Shown here: piece by piece, positions 24,272 through 32,387 of the stretch
How the letters are laid out: the number at the start of each line of letters is the position of its first letter
How positions within the stretch are numbered: the first letter of the stretch is position 1
Program-made: the position numbers and the translations under genes
The notes under the pieces: generated by a model
The model's input: the letters and a program-made list of their open reading frames with translations, nothing else
Told to the model about the DNA's origin: nothing
Database searches by the model: none
DNA from: an uncultured Lysobacteraceae bacterium
GTDB lineage: Bacteria; Pseudomonadota; Gammaproteobacteria; Xanthomonadales; Xanthomonadaceae
Length of the DNA stretch: 64,000 bases
Assembly: GCA_946480825.1 (NCBI GenBank)
Contig: CAMLLG010000013.1
Location: forward strand, 1-64,000
Direction of reading: 5' to 3'

Positions 24272-27156
24272 GCGTGATCCTTCCGGCGCATCGTCGCGCC
24301 GTAGCGAAGCGGTGCGTCGCGCGTCGCATCGTCGGTCGCGGCGAACGGCAGCGGCACGAACTGCGGCGCGCTCATGCCGGCGGTGTCGGCCCTGCGGATC
24401 GACACGCGCAGATCGAACCACGCGGCCTGGCCGGTGACCGGATCGGCGTTGGCGTAATCGCCGCGCGGGGTGATGTCGGAAATCAGATGGTTGAGCAGGA
24501 AGCCCTGCTCGCCTTCGGGCGCGTTCTTCGCGAGTTTCCACGCGCCCTTGCGTTTGCCGATGGCGTTCCAGGTCCACACCGTGTCCGGCTGCACGTTGCC
24601 GGCGAACTTCGCCTGCACGGTGATCGTGCCGTGATGCGAGGACACTTCGATCCAGTCTTCGTCGTCGATGCCGTAGCGCGCGCCGGTGTCGGGGTGCAGA
24701 TACAGAACATTGCGCGTCGCGATCTGCCGCAGCCACGCGTTCTGCGAACCCCAGGCGTGATACATGAACATCGGGCGCTGGGTGATGGCGGACAGCGGGA
24801 GATCGGCGCCTGCGTTCTGCGCCGATTCGAAGGGTTCGTACCACATCGGCAGCGGATCGAAATAGGTGGCCACGCGTTCGCGGTGGTCGTCCGGCGGCTG
24901 CAGCGCGCCGTGGCCCCGCGCGGCGAGCCGGAATTTCTGCAGCGTTTCCGAATACAGCTGCAGCGGGATCGGATCGGTCGTGGCGATGAAACCGAAGCGA
25001 TGCGCCCACTGCAGATAGTCGCGGTTCGCCATCTTGTAGTAGCGCGCGGATTCGGGAATCGGCGCATGCCAGAAACCGCCGTGTTCGATGTAACGCTGCA
25101 GTTGCTCGGGGTTCGGCGCGCCCTTGCCGTGTTCGTCGCCGCCCGCGCCGCGCCAGCCCGCGAGCAGGCCGACGCCCGGCGCGCGTTCGTGATTCACCAT
25201 GTAATCGGCGTAGTCGCGATAGGTCGGCGCGCCGGTCTCGTCGACCATGCCCGGCAGGCCGAGCCGCGTGCCGAGATCCAGCAGCACCGACTGGAAGCCG
25301 CGCACGTCGCGTGGATGGCCGTCGCCGTCGCGCTGCGTCGCCGGATCGAACACCGGATGCCGGATCGCGTCGGACGCGCCGTCGGCGTCGGAGATCGGCC
25401 GGTCGAGCAGGCTGATCGCGTCGAAGCGTTCGAGATAGGTCGTGTCCGGCAGCACCAGATCGGCGTAGGCCACCATCTCGCTGGCGTAGGCGTCGCTGTA
25501 GATGATCCGTGGAATTCTGTAGTCGCCGTTCGCATCCCTGTCGGTGAGCCAGTGCATGGTCTCGCGCGTGTTCATCGCCGAGTTCCAGCTCATGTTGGCC
25601 ATGAACATCAGCAGCGTGTCGATCCTGTACGGGTCGCCGGCGTGCGCGTTGCGGATCACGGTGTGCAGCAGGCCGTGCGCGGAGAGCGGATAGGACCACG
25701 AGAAGGCGTGATCGATGCGCTTCGGCTGGCCGGCCGCGTCGACGACCAGGTCTTCGGGCCCGTGCACGAAACCCAGCGGCGCGGCGTCCAGCGTGCCGTT
25801 TTCGCGACGCGCCTTGCCGGGCCGGTTCGCCGGCGGCACCGGCTTCGGGAACGGCGGCTGATAGCGGAAACTGCCGGGCGCGTCGATCGCGCCGAGCAGC
25901 ATCTGCAGCACGTGCAGCGCACGGCAGGTGTGGAAGCCGTTGCTGTGCGCGCTGATCCCGCGCATCGCGTGCATCGCCACCGGGCGCCCGATCATCTCGG
26001 CGTGTTCGCGTCCCCAGCTGTCGGTCCACGCGATCGGCAGCGTGAGGCCGCTGTCGAACGCGGCCTCCGCCAGTTCGCGCGCGATGCGGCGGATGGTGTC
26101 GGCGGGAATGCCGCAGCGTTCGCTCACCGCCTCCGGCGAATACTGCGGGTCGAGATAGCGCTCGGCCAGCAACTGGAACACCGGCACGGCGATGCGGCCG
26201 TCGGGCAGCGTGTATTCGCCGACGACGGCGGGGTGGATGCCGGTGGCGTTGGCCGGCGCGAAGCCCCTCTCCCGCCGGGAGAGGGGTTGGGGAGAGGGGA
26301 CCACGGCGCACAACGCATTCCCCGCCTCATCCCGCGCGAACAAGCCATCGTCCGCGCCGCCCGGATTGCGGATCACCAGCCAGTGCGCGTTGGCGTAGCG
26401 CACGAGGTAGTCGAGATCGATGCGGTCGCTGCGCAGCAGCTCGTGGATCAGCGCGAACGCGAACAGCCCATCGGTGCCGGGGCGGATGCCGATCCATTCG
26501 TCGGCGATCGCGCCGTAGCCGGTGCGCACCGGATTGATCGCGACGATCTTCGCGCCGCGGGCCTTGAGTTTGCCGAGGCCGAGCTTGATCGGATTGGAGT
26601 CGTGGTCTTCGGCCACGCCCCACAGCATCAGATAGCGCGCGTGCTCCCAATCGGGTTCGCCGAATTCCCAGAAACTGCCGCCGATGCTGTAAAGCCCGCC
26701 CGCGGCCATGTTCACCGAGCAGAAACCGCCGTGCGCGGCGTAGTTGACGGTGCCGAACTGCTGCGCCCACCAGCCGGTGAGCGCCTGCGACTGATCGCGG
26801 CCGGTGAAGAACGCGAGCTCGTCGGGATTGCGCTCGCGGATCGGTTTCAACCACGACGTCGCGAGCGCCAGCGCTTCGTCCCATTCGATCTCGCGGAATT
26901 CGCCGCTGCCGCGTTCGCCGGTGCGCAGCAGCGGCTTGCGCAGCCGCGCCGGCGAATAGTGCTGCATGATCCCGGCCGAGCCCTTGGCGCAGAGCACGCC
27001 CTTGTTCACCGGATGATCGGGATTGCCCTGGAGGTAGCGGATCTGTCCGTCCTTGATCCAGACCTTCAGGCCGCACCGGCACGCGCACATGTAGCAGGTG
27101 GTGTGCTTGACCTCGTCGCCGGGCGAGGGCGACAGATTCAGGACCGGCTGTGTCAT
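24268..27156 (-). CDS. soeA: Molybdopterin oxidoreductase large subunit, SoeA-like, 962 aa
   Basis: This is a DMSO-reductase-family enzyme with a bis-MGD cofactor. The N-terminal [4Fe-4S] site is C21-x2-C24-x3-C28 (CYMCACRC) with C56 in VLCAKGSAG. The following GRDQSQALTGWWAQQFGT and GGFCSVNMAAGG segments are close to the sulfite dehydrogenase SoeA as I remember it. There is no Tat signal, unlike DmsA, so a cytoplasmic sulfite-oxidising role fits best; thiosulfate or polysulfide enzymes are alternatives. Residues about 286-299 (PSPQPLSRRERG) derive from an interspersed DNA repeat inserted in frame. The start ATG at 27156 has no clear ribosome site and may be secondary: a copy of the 5' end with another start lies upstream at 27287-27383. 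Confidence 0.85.
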   Translation of the reverse strand: MTQPVLNLSPSPGDEVKHTTCYMCACRCGLKVWIKDGQIRYLQGNPDHPVNKGVLCAKGSAGIMQHYSPARLRKPLLRTGERGSGEFREIEWDEALALATSWLKPIRERNPDELAFFTGRDQSQALTGWWAQQFGTVNYAAHGGFCSVNMAAGGLYSIGGSFWEFGEPDWEHARYLMLWGVAEDHDSNPIKLGLGKLKARGAKIVAINPVRTGYGAIADEWIGIRPGTDGLFAFALIHELLRSDRIDLDYLVRYANAHWLVIRNPGGADDGLFARDEAGNALCAVVPSPQPLSRRERGFAPANATGIHPAVVGEYTLPDGRIAVPVFQLLAERYLDPQYSPEAVSERCGIPADTIRRIARELAEAAFDSGLTLPIAWTDSWGREHAEMIGRPVAMHAMRGISAHSNGFHTCRALHVLQMLLGAIDAPGSFRYQPPFPKPVPPANRPGKARRENGTLDAAPLGFVHGPEDLVVDAAGQPKRIDHAFSWSYPLSAHGLLHTVIRNAHAGDPYRIDTLLMFMANMSWNSAMNTRETMHWLTDRDANGDYRIPRIIYSDAYASEMVAYADLVLPDTTYLERFDAISLLDRPISDADGASDAIRHPVFDPATQRDGDGHPRDVRGFQSVLLDLGTRLGLPGMVDETGAPTYRDYADYMVNHERAPGVGLLAGWRGAGGDEHGKGAPNPEQLQRYIEHGGFWHAPIPESARYYKMANRDYLQWAHRFGFIATTDPIPLQLYSETLQKFRLAARGHGALQPPDDHRERVATYFDPLPMWYEPFESAQNAGADLPLSAITQRPMFMYHAWGSQNAWLRQIATRNVLYLHPDTGARYGIDDEDWIEVSSHHGTITVQAKFAGNVQPDTVWTWNAIGKRKGAWKLAKNAPEGEQGFLLNHLISDITPRGDYANADPVTGQAAWFDLRVSIRRADTAGMSAPQFVPLPFAATDDATRDAPLRYGATMRRKDHA
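26261..26302. repeat. CCCTCTCCC-type palindromic repeat inside soeA
   Basis: The sequence has an 11-base arm, CCCCTCTCCCG, then CCGGGAGAGGGG, followed by TTGGGGAGAGGGG. This kind of hairpin is normally intergenic in proteobacteria; related hairpins occur here at 51534-51557 and 60654-60677. It is a multiple of three long in context and is read through as VPSPQPLSRRERGF, so soeA stays open. Confidence 0.75.
27072..27142 (-). repeat. 71-bp direct repeat, copy 1 (inside soeA 5' end)
   Basis: This stretch encodes the soeA N-terminal cysteine cluster. An apparently identical copy lies 215 bp away at 27287-27357. The 144 bp between the copies contain several hairpins (GGCCCGGCCATCCCTGGCCGGGC; GCGAACCAGTGGTTCGC flanked by CCGCCATG/CATGGCGG). 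Confidence 0.9.
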
Positions 27157-27286
27157 GTCGTGTGCGCGCCGAAAGAGCGCGCCGAGCGCGGGATCACCGT
27201 CCCTGGTGCATGGGACCGGCCCGGCCATCCCTGGCCGGGCGCTCGCCGCCATGCGAACCAGTGGTTCGCAAACATGGCGGCTCGCC

Positions 27287-27383
27287 CGCACCGGCACGCG
27301 CACATGTAGCAGGTGGTGTGCTTGACCTCGTCGCCGGGCGAGGGCGACAGATTCAGGCGGGGCTCGTGCTGCGGCGCGGACAT
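27287..27383 (-). pseudogene. Duplicated 5' fragment of soeA (71-bp repeat, copy 2)
   Basis: The frame starts ATG at 27383 (MSAPQHEPRLNLSP) and is identical to SoeA from LNLSPSPGDEV through CYMCACRCG. It then runs into unrelated hairpin-rich DNA and terminates about 45 codons later. It is a broken copy. Because it is the outer copy, it may hold the original start and promoter of soeA, with the intact gene now using a new ATG at 27156. Which copy is ancestral cannot be decided from one sequence. Confidence 0.75.
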
Positions 27384-27438
27384 GCCGCCATTGTGCCTGC
27401 CGGGGGCGCCGGCAGGCGAGCGCGACGGCGGCGCGGGC

Positions 27439-28032
27439 TCACTTCGGCGCGTCGATCCGGATCGTGGCGTCGTTGTAGCGCGAATACAGCAGGGTGGTGG
27501 TGAGGGCGCGTTTGCCGGTGCCGCCGCTGGTTTCCACTTTCAGCGGATAGCCGTTGGCGCCGACCCAGAGCAGCGTGGTGGTCCGGGCGCCGTCGTGGGA
27601 CTGCAGCATCCGGTATTTCTTCGCCGGCTTGCCGTCGACCATCTCGGTGCCCAGCGCCTCGATCTGCGCCTTGTCCACTTCGCGGAACGCGCGGTCGCTC
27701 TGTCGCCACTGGGTCATCGTGCCCTTGGCCATCGGCACCCGCATCGTGCGGCCGTCGATGTTCATGAACATGGTGTCGCCGATGACGATCTGGTCGCCCA
27801 TCGGCATCCGCATGCGATAGCGGTCCGGCGCGACGAAATCCATCTCGGTCTTCGGCACCCGCGCATCGCTGCTGATCATGGTCACGTGATAGCTGCGCAG
27901 AGCGAGAAACTTCGCGCTGAGCGCTTTCATCTCCTCTTTCGGGCCGGCCCACGCGACGGCGGCGGCGAACAACGACAGCGGCGCCAACAACCAGACGAGA
28001 CGATGGCCAGAACGGGTGCGAAGCGGAGGCAT
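27439..28032 (-). CDS. LolA-fold-like periplasmic protein, 197 aa
   Basis: A signal peptide (LVWLLAPLSLFAAAVAWAGP) is followed by a chain of beta-strand segments with the rhythm of the LolA/LppX/outer-membrane lipoprotein-sorting fold: YHVTMISSDARVPKTEMDFVAPDRYRMRMP, then IVIGDTMFMNIDGRTMRVP, and a C-terminal TTTLLWVGANGYPLKVET. Members of this group carry lipids or lipoproteins across the periplasm, but many are uncharacterised and I cannot name the substrate. The ATG at 28032 is chosen for the signal peptide; a frame opening at 28113 would put 27 extra residues in front of it. Confidence 0.7.
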   Translation of the reverse strand: MPPLRTRSGHRLVWLLAPLSLFAAAVAWAGPKEEMKALSAKFLALRSYHVTMISSDARVPKTEMDFVAPDRYRMRMPMGDQIVIGDTMFMNIDGRTMRVPMAKGTMTQWRQSDRAFREVDKAQIEALGTEMVDGKPAKKYRMLQSHDGARTTTLLWVGANGYPLKVETSGGTGKRALTTTLLYSRYNDATIRIDAPK

Positions 28033-28161
28033 GGGCGGAACTCCATTCGAAAGGACGGGTCGGAAGGGCACACGGTCATCGTGATAGCGGAAAATAGGCC
28101 CGGGACCGGTCATCCGCGCGATGACCGGCGATCACGCGGACGATCTCCGCCGGAGGATGCG

Positions 28162-28959
28162 ATGGACGATGGCGACGCGCAACTGTGGCGGCTGTGGGTG
28201 TTCCTCGGCCTGCTGGCGCTGCTGTCGTTGATCGAGCGGCTGCGGCCCGGCCCCAATCCGGCGCCGCGGCGGGTCCGGCGCTGGCCCGCGCATGCGGCGA
28301 TCATCGCGCTCGACACGTTGCTGGCCCGCCTGCTGTTGCCGGCGGGCGCGGTCGGCGTCGCGCTGTGGGCGCAGGCGCGCGGTGTCGGGCTGTTCAATGC
28401 GCTGAGCCTGCCGACATGGGTCGAATGGGGACTGGGCCTGCTGGCGCTGGATCTCGCCATCTATTGGCAACATCGCTGGATGCACACGCTGCCGGGGCTG
28501 TGGCGTCTGCACCGCATGCATCACACCGACACCACGCTGGACGCGACTTCGGCGCTGCGTTTCCATCCCTTCGAGATGCTGCTCTCGCTGGTCTACAAAT
28601 GCGCGCTGGCGGTGGCGCTGGGCATCGATCCCGCGGTTTGGCTGCTGTTCGAGGCGCTGCTGTCGAGTTTCGCGCTGTTCACCCACGCGAATCTGGTTTT
28701 GCCGCAGGGGTTCGATCGCGGATTGCGGCGGGTGTTCGTGACTCCCGCGATGCATCGCGTCCACCACAGCCCGCTGCGCGACGAGCAACGCCGCAATTAC
28801 GGTTTTCATCTGAGCGTGTGGGACCGCGCGTTCGGCAGCTATGCCGAAGTCGCGCGCGAAACCCCGCAACGTTTCGGCGTGGACGGCGCCGATGCGGACC
28901 GCGGCACGCGCCTGCCGTCGCTGCTGCGCGAACCGTTCCGGCGGGAAAACCCTCTGTAG
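28162..28959 (+). CDS. Sterol desaturase / fatty acid hydroxylase family protein, 265 aa
   Basis: This is an integral membrane di-iron enzyme of the fatty acid hydroxylase superfamily. The three histidine boxes are visible: HRWMH, HRMHH and HRVHH (with a further H in GFHLSVWD), set between hydrophobic helices (LWVFLGLLALLSLIE, LGLLALDLAIYWQ, LLFEALLSSFALF). The substrate (lipid, carotenoid or sterol-like) is not deducible. GGAGG stands nine bases before the ATG. The TAG stop lies inside the left arm of a REP-type inverted repeat. The gene is divergent from the LolA-like gene, with a 129-bp gap between start codons. Confidence 0.88.
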   Translation: MDDGDAQLWRLWVFLGLLALLSLIERLRPGPNPAPRRVRRWPAHAAIIALDTLLARLLLPAGAVGVALWAQARGVGLFNALSLPTWVEWGLGLLALDLAIYWQHRWMHTLPGLWRLHRMHHTDTTLDATSALRFHPFEMLLSLVYKCALAVALGIDPAVWLLFEALLSSFALFTHANLVLPQGFDRGLRRVFVTPAMHRVHHSPLRDEQRRNYGFHLSVWDRAFGSYAEVARETPQRFGVDGADADRGTRLPSLLREPFRRENPL

Positions 28960-29033
28960 AAGCGCCGCGAGTCGCGACCGGGCCCAGGAAAGGTCTGCCG
29001 TAGCCACGTCGCGACTTGCGTCGTTCCTACAGA
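28954..29033. repeat. REP doublet overlapping the stop codon of the hydroxylase gene
   Basis: The arms CTGTAGAAGCGCCGCGAGTC (from 28954) and its imperfect inverse ending TCGTTCCTACAGAAG (to 29035) enclose a 25-bp centre. The TGTAG/CTACA edges and the CGCGAGTCGCGACC core are the pattern of xanthomonad REP hairpins. The TAG stop of the upstream gene is part of the left arm. Confidence 0.75.
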
Positions 29034-29064
29034 AGTCGAGACGCCCTCACGGAAGCGGCAGACC

Positions 29065-29790
29065 TCAAGCCGGCAGCTCGCGCAACCACTCCGCCAGCGC
29101 GGACTGCGCGGGCGTCGGCGCGGGCAGCGCGGCCAGCGCGTCGCGCAGTGCGGGCAGGTCGTCGCGTTCGTCGACATCGCGCAGCGTGCGCAGGGTTCCG
29201 AGCGTGACCGCGCCGAGCGCGGCGACGAAGCGTTCGCGGGTATCGGCCCGCGACCACGGTGTCGTTTCCCACGCCGCATCGGGCAGCGCCGCGCGCCCGC
29301 CGAACAGCCAGAAACCGCCGTCGACGCTGGGGCCGATCACGGCATCGGCGGTCCGCAGCGCATGGCAGGCGGCCTGCAGATCCGTCGCCTGCAACTGCGG
29401 CGCGTCCGCACCGATCAGCAGCGCCGCGCCGTGGTGCGCGCGCAGGGTGTCGTAGATGCGGCGCATGCGCGCGCCGAGGTCGCCGTCGCCCTGCGCGAGG
29501 CGCGGCAGATCGCGCCACGACGGCGCGGTCATCGCTTCGGCTTCGGCCACGGCCCAATACGGCATGAGTGCCGGCAGCGTCTGTCGTGCCCGGCGCGCCA
29601 CATCGGCGACCGCGGCGGCGGCGTGGCGGTGGAAGTCCTCGGCCGCGGATGGCCCGATGCCGTGCGCGAGGCGCGTCTTCACCGGCGAGAGCCCGGGCGT
29701 CTTGACGAAAATCGCCAGGCCCACGCCGGTCGAACCCATGCCGGTCGAACCCGCGCCGGCGACATCGTGGCCGGTCACGTCGGCGCTCAT
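29065..29790 (-). CDS. TIGR04282-type arsenosugar-associated glycosyltransferase, 241 aa
   Basis: The protein matches the small GT-A-like family found with the arsenosugar radical SAM enzyme. It opens with LAIFVKTPGLSPVKTRLA (the nucleotide-binding start), followed by ALLIGADAPQL and AVIGPSVDGGFWLFGG. The last two resemble nucleotidyltransferase/glycosyltransferase motifs with the aspartate that binds metal-nucleotide. The start overlaps the stop of the next glycosyltransferase gene (ATGA), so it is the last gene of the arsS operon. The N-terminal 23 residues before the first strand are Gly/Thr-rich and probably disordered. Confidence 0.85.
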   Translation of the reverse strand: MSADVTGHDVAGAGSTGMGSTGVGLAIFVKTPGLSPVKTRLAHGIGPSAAEDFHRHAAAAVADVARRARQTLPALMPYWAVAEAEAMTAPSWRDLPRLAQGDGDLGARMRRIYDTLRAHHGAALLIGADAPQLQATDLQAACHALRTADAVIGPSVDGGFWLFGGRAALPDAAWETTPWSRADTRERFVAALGAVTLGTLRTLRDVDERDDLPALRDALAALPAPTPAQSALAEWLRELPA

Positions 29791-30461
29791 CGCCACGCTT
29801 CCCGCCATGCCTGCGCGGCGGTGAGCCGCAGATGGCGCAGCGTCGTCGCCGCCCAGCCGTGTTCGGCGTATCTGCGCGCGCTGGTCACCAGCGCCGCGTC
29901 GATCGCGCGCAGCGGCAATCCCGCGCGACGCGCGGCCCAGACCAGGGCGTGGTCTTCGCCGTAGGGGCGGGCGGGGTCGAAGCCGCCGAGGCGATCGAAT
30001 TCCCGCCGCGGCAACACCAGCCCCTGATCGCCGAAGGGCAGGCCGAGCGCGCGCGAGCGCCAGTTCGCGCCGGTCGCGTTGCAGCGCATGCGCGGGCCGC
30101 GGGGGCCGTCGTCGGCGAAGCGCAGACGGAACCAGCCCAGTGCCGGCGTGTTCGCGTCGAGGAATGCGCGCAGCGCGGGCAGCGCTTCGGGCGTGAGCGC
30201 GGTATCGGCATGCAGGAACCACAGCCATTCGCGATGTGCCGTGCGCGCGCCGAGGTTCTGCTGGTGCGCGCGTCCGCGCGGGCCGCGCAGCGCGCCTGCC
30301 GGCGCCGTCTGCGGATCGCCTTCGGCGAACACCGGCAGCAATTCCGCCGCGCCGGCCTGCGCGATCAGCGCCGCGTGCAGCGGCGGCCAGGACCGGTCGC
30401 CGGGTCCCACCGGCAGCACGATGCACAATCGCGACAGCGGGTCCGCCGCGCCGCCGTTCAT
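29787..30461 (-). CDS. TIGR04283-type family 2 glycosyltransferase, 224 aa
   Basis: This GT2-like protein starts SRLCIVLPVGPGDRSWPPLH. A central WLWFLHADTALTPE provides the DXD-like metal site (HAD), followed by GNQGLVLPRREFDRLGGFD, rendered here as GDQGLVLPRREF, and YGEDHALVWAARRAG. This family is typically encoded next to arsS and the TIGR04282 gene, and it should help transfer or modify the sugar part of the product. The N-terminal strand lacks the usual IPxxNE and has VLPVGPGD instead. The start overlaps the arsS stop (ATGA). Confidence 0.85.
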   Translation of the reverse strand: MNGGAADPLSRLCIVLPVGPGDRSWPPLHAALIAQAGAAELLPVFAEGDPQTAPAGALRGPRGRAHQQNLGARTAHREWLWFLHADTALTPEALPALRAFLDANTPALGWFRLRFADDGPRGPRMRCNATGANWRSRALGLPFGDQGLVLPRREFDRLGGFDPARPYGEDHALVWAARRAGLPLRAIDAALVTSARRYAEHGWAATTLRHLRLTAAQAWREAWR

Positions 30462-31486
30462 TCGGTCAATGCGCCGCCGCAGCTGCTGCCGGCACCGGCG
30501 GTGCAGCCGTAACAATGCGCGTCGAAAGCGATCGGGCGGGTCTCGATCTCGTCCAGCCGCGCGATGTCCCACAGGGTTCTGCGCACGCCGCCCGCGGGCA
30601 GCGCCAGCATCTGGTTGAAATCGCAGTCGTACAGCGTGCCGTCCCAGCCCACGGACACCAGGTTGCGGCACATCACGCCCTCGGCCGCGCGCGGATTGAA
30701 GTGATCGACCAGCAGCTGCATGTACGCGTCGAGCTGGCCGTCGCGCTGCAGATCGTGCAGGAAGCGCTTGATCGGCATGTTCGTCAGCGTGAGCAGACGG
30801 TTGAAGACGATGCCGAAATCCGCGGCCAGCCGCTGCCGGTACTCCGCTTCCAGCGCGGACTGCGACGGCGGCAGCGTCGCTCCGCCGGGGTTGTAGACCA
30901 GATCGAGTTCGAGACCGCTGTCGGGCTGACCGTAGCCCAGCGCGTTGAGCCGGTGCAGGCCGGCGATGCTCTGCGCGAAGACGTCCTTGCCGCGCTGCCT
31001 GTCGACGTTCGCCGACGAATAGCAGGGCAGCGAGGCGACGACGGCGACGCCCTGCACGGCCAGGAATTCCGGGGTGTCCGATTGTCCGGGCTCGAACAGC
31101 ACGGTCAGATTGCAGCGGTCGATGACCTTCAGCCCCAGCGCGCGCCCGGCGACGACGAGTCGCTGGAAATCGGGGTGCAGTTCCGGCGCGCCGCCGGTGA
31201 GATCCAGCGTGTGCAGCGCCGGCGCGGTCGGCAGCAGCTCGATCAACCGGTCGATGCCGCGCGACGTCAGCGCCTCCTCGCGTTTCGGCCCCGATTCGAC
31301 GTGGCAATGGGTGCAGGCGAGGTTGCAGCGCGCGGTGAGGTTGACCTGCAGGATCTCCAGCGGCGTGCGCGCGAGCGTCAGCCCGTGCCGCTGCAGCATC
31401 CGCGGGAACGGCGTGATCGGCGCGGCGAGCGCGTCCGCGACGGAGCCGTCGATGGTGGGCGTGATCGCTTCGCCTTGATGCGTCAT
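30458..31486 (-). CDS. arsS: Arsenosugar biosynthesis radical SAM protein ArsS, 342 aa
   Basis: This radical SAM enzyme is implicated in joining a deoxyadenosyl-derived group to dimethylated arsenic, en route to arsenosugars. The SAM-binding cluster motif is C54-x3-C58-x2-C61 (CNLACTHC). DLTGGAPELHPDF is the conserved segment after it, and a C-terminal cysteine-rich end (CYGCTAGAGSSCGG) fits the family's auxiliary region. The length is normal. GGGAG lies six bases before the ATG at 31486. It is co-transcribed with two glycosyltransferases. The arsenite methyltransferase that makes its substrate (arsM) is not in this window. Confidence 0.93.
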   Translation of the reverse strand: MTHQGEAITPTIDGSVADALAAPITPFPRMLQRHGLTLARTPLEILQVNLTARCNLACTHCHVESGPKREEALTSRGIDRLIELLPTAPALHTLDLTGGAPELHPDFQRLVVAGRALGLKVIDRCNLTVLFEPGQSDTPEFLAVQGVAVVASLPCYSSANVDRQRGKDVFAQSIAGLHRLNALGYGQPDSGLELDLVYNPGGATLPPSQSALEAEYRQRLAADFGIVFNRLLTLTNMPIKRFLHDLQRDGQLDAYMQLLVDHFNPRAAEGVMCRNLVSVGWDGTLYDCDFNQMLALPAGGVRRTLWDIARLDEIETRPIAFDAHCYGCTAGAGSSCGGALTE

Positions 31487-31524
31487 CGGTTCGCTCCCGG
31501 CTCTCGCCGCTTCGCTCTTGGGGA

Positions 31525-32385
31525 TCACCGTTGCTCTCCTGCCGAGAATTCGATGTCGCCGAACCAGGTCGTGGCCGATTCGCCGGTGTCGTCGGTGTCC
31601 ACCGCCACCGCCACGCCGATGATCCGCGGCGGGTCGGTGTTGAAGGCGCGCCGATAGTCTTCCGCCACATCGCGCGACAACCGCTGCCAGCGGCCGGCCT
31701 GGGCGTCGCCGCTGCTCGCGACCACCAGCGCCGTGAACGGCGCGGCGGGGCTGTCGAGGATGGTGTCGACCGGATGGCGGTTGTCCCAGACGTAGCACAG
31801 CGCCGCGGTCGGCACGCGGTTGCCGTGGCGGGCGCGCTCCAGCTTCAGGCGCGTGCGGTCCTTCAGCGACAGCGTGTTCTCGTCGCGGTCGAAGAACACG
31901 TAGACGCGCGCGGCGTAGTCGTCGCGGTCCTTGCGGGTCATGTCGCCGCCCTGCAGCACGCGCTCGGTGCGCCAGCGCCAGCGCAGGGTCGGCATCGCCT
32001 TCGGATCGACGAACAGGCCGTGACGCAGCGTGGCCGCGGCGCCGTCGGCGCGCGCGCGCAAAACGATCGTGCCGCCGTCGGGGACAAGGTCGTAGAAGGT
32101 TTGCCGCGCGACCTTGGGCGGCGTCTGCAGCACCCAGCCGGGCGGTGCGGTGGTGGCCACCGGCCCGGACGAAAACGGCGTGGGCCGCGCCACCGGTCCC
32201 GGCGCTTGCTGGGCGGGCGCGGGTTTGGGCGCGCGCTTCGCGGCCGAGGCCGGCAGCGTCGCGGTGAAGACCAGCGCGCAGACCAGCGTGCAGACTATTG
32301 CGCGGACCATCGGTACGCGGGTCGGCGCGCGCGCCGTGCGGGGAAGCGCGCCGTCGCGCGGGGTTCGATCGCGGAACACCGTCAT
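31525..32385 (-). CDS. DUF3047 family secreted protein, 286 aa
   Basis: After a basic start, a signal peptide-like segment (AIVCTLVCALVFTATLPASA) and a Pro/Ala linker, the domain begins TFYDLVPDGGTIVLRARADG and continues LRWRWRTERVLQGGDMTRKDRDDYAARVYVFFD. Those are the recognisable DUF3047 segments, followed by ALCYVWDN and VVASSGDAQAGRWQRLSRDVAEDYRRAF. The function is unknown. The ATG at 32385 has AAAGG at good spacing. The ATG at 32391 overlaps the upstream stop, and the one at 32310 starts directly at the signal peptide, so the true start is open. Its place between arsS and the flavoprotein fusion suggests a linked envelope function. Confidence 0.8.
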   Translation of the reverse strand: MTVFRDRTPRDGALPRTARAPTRVPMVRAIVCTLVCALVFTATLPASAAKRAPKPAPAQQAPGPVARPTPFSSGPVATTAPPGWVLQTPPKVARQTFYDLVPDGGTIVLRARADGAAATLRHGLFVDPKAMPTLRWRWRTERVLQGGDMTRKDRDDYAARVYVFFDRDENTLSLKDRTRLKLERARHGNRVPTAALCYVWDNRHPVDTILDSPAAPFTALVVASSGDAQAGRWQRLSRDVAEDYRRAFNTDPPRIIGVAVAVDTDDTGESATTWFGDIEFSAGEQR

Positions 32386-32387
32386 GC

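Noticed and set aside
22786..27309. A 1507-codon open frame on the plus strand opposite the soe genes
   Set aside because: It is antisense to three well-supported genes with clear family motifs; long antisense frames are common in such GC-rich DNA and its amino acid composition is not protein-like.
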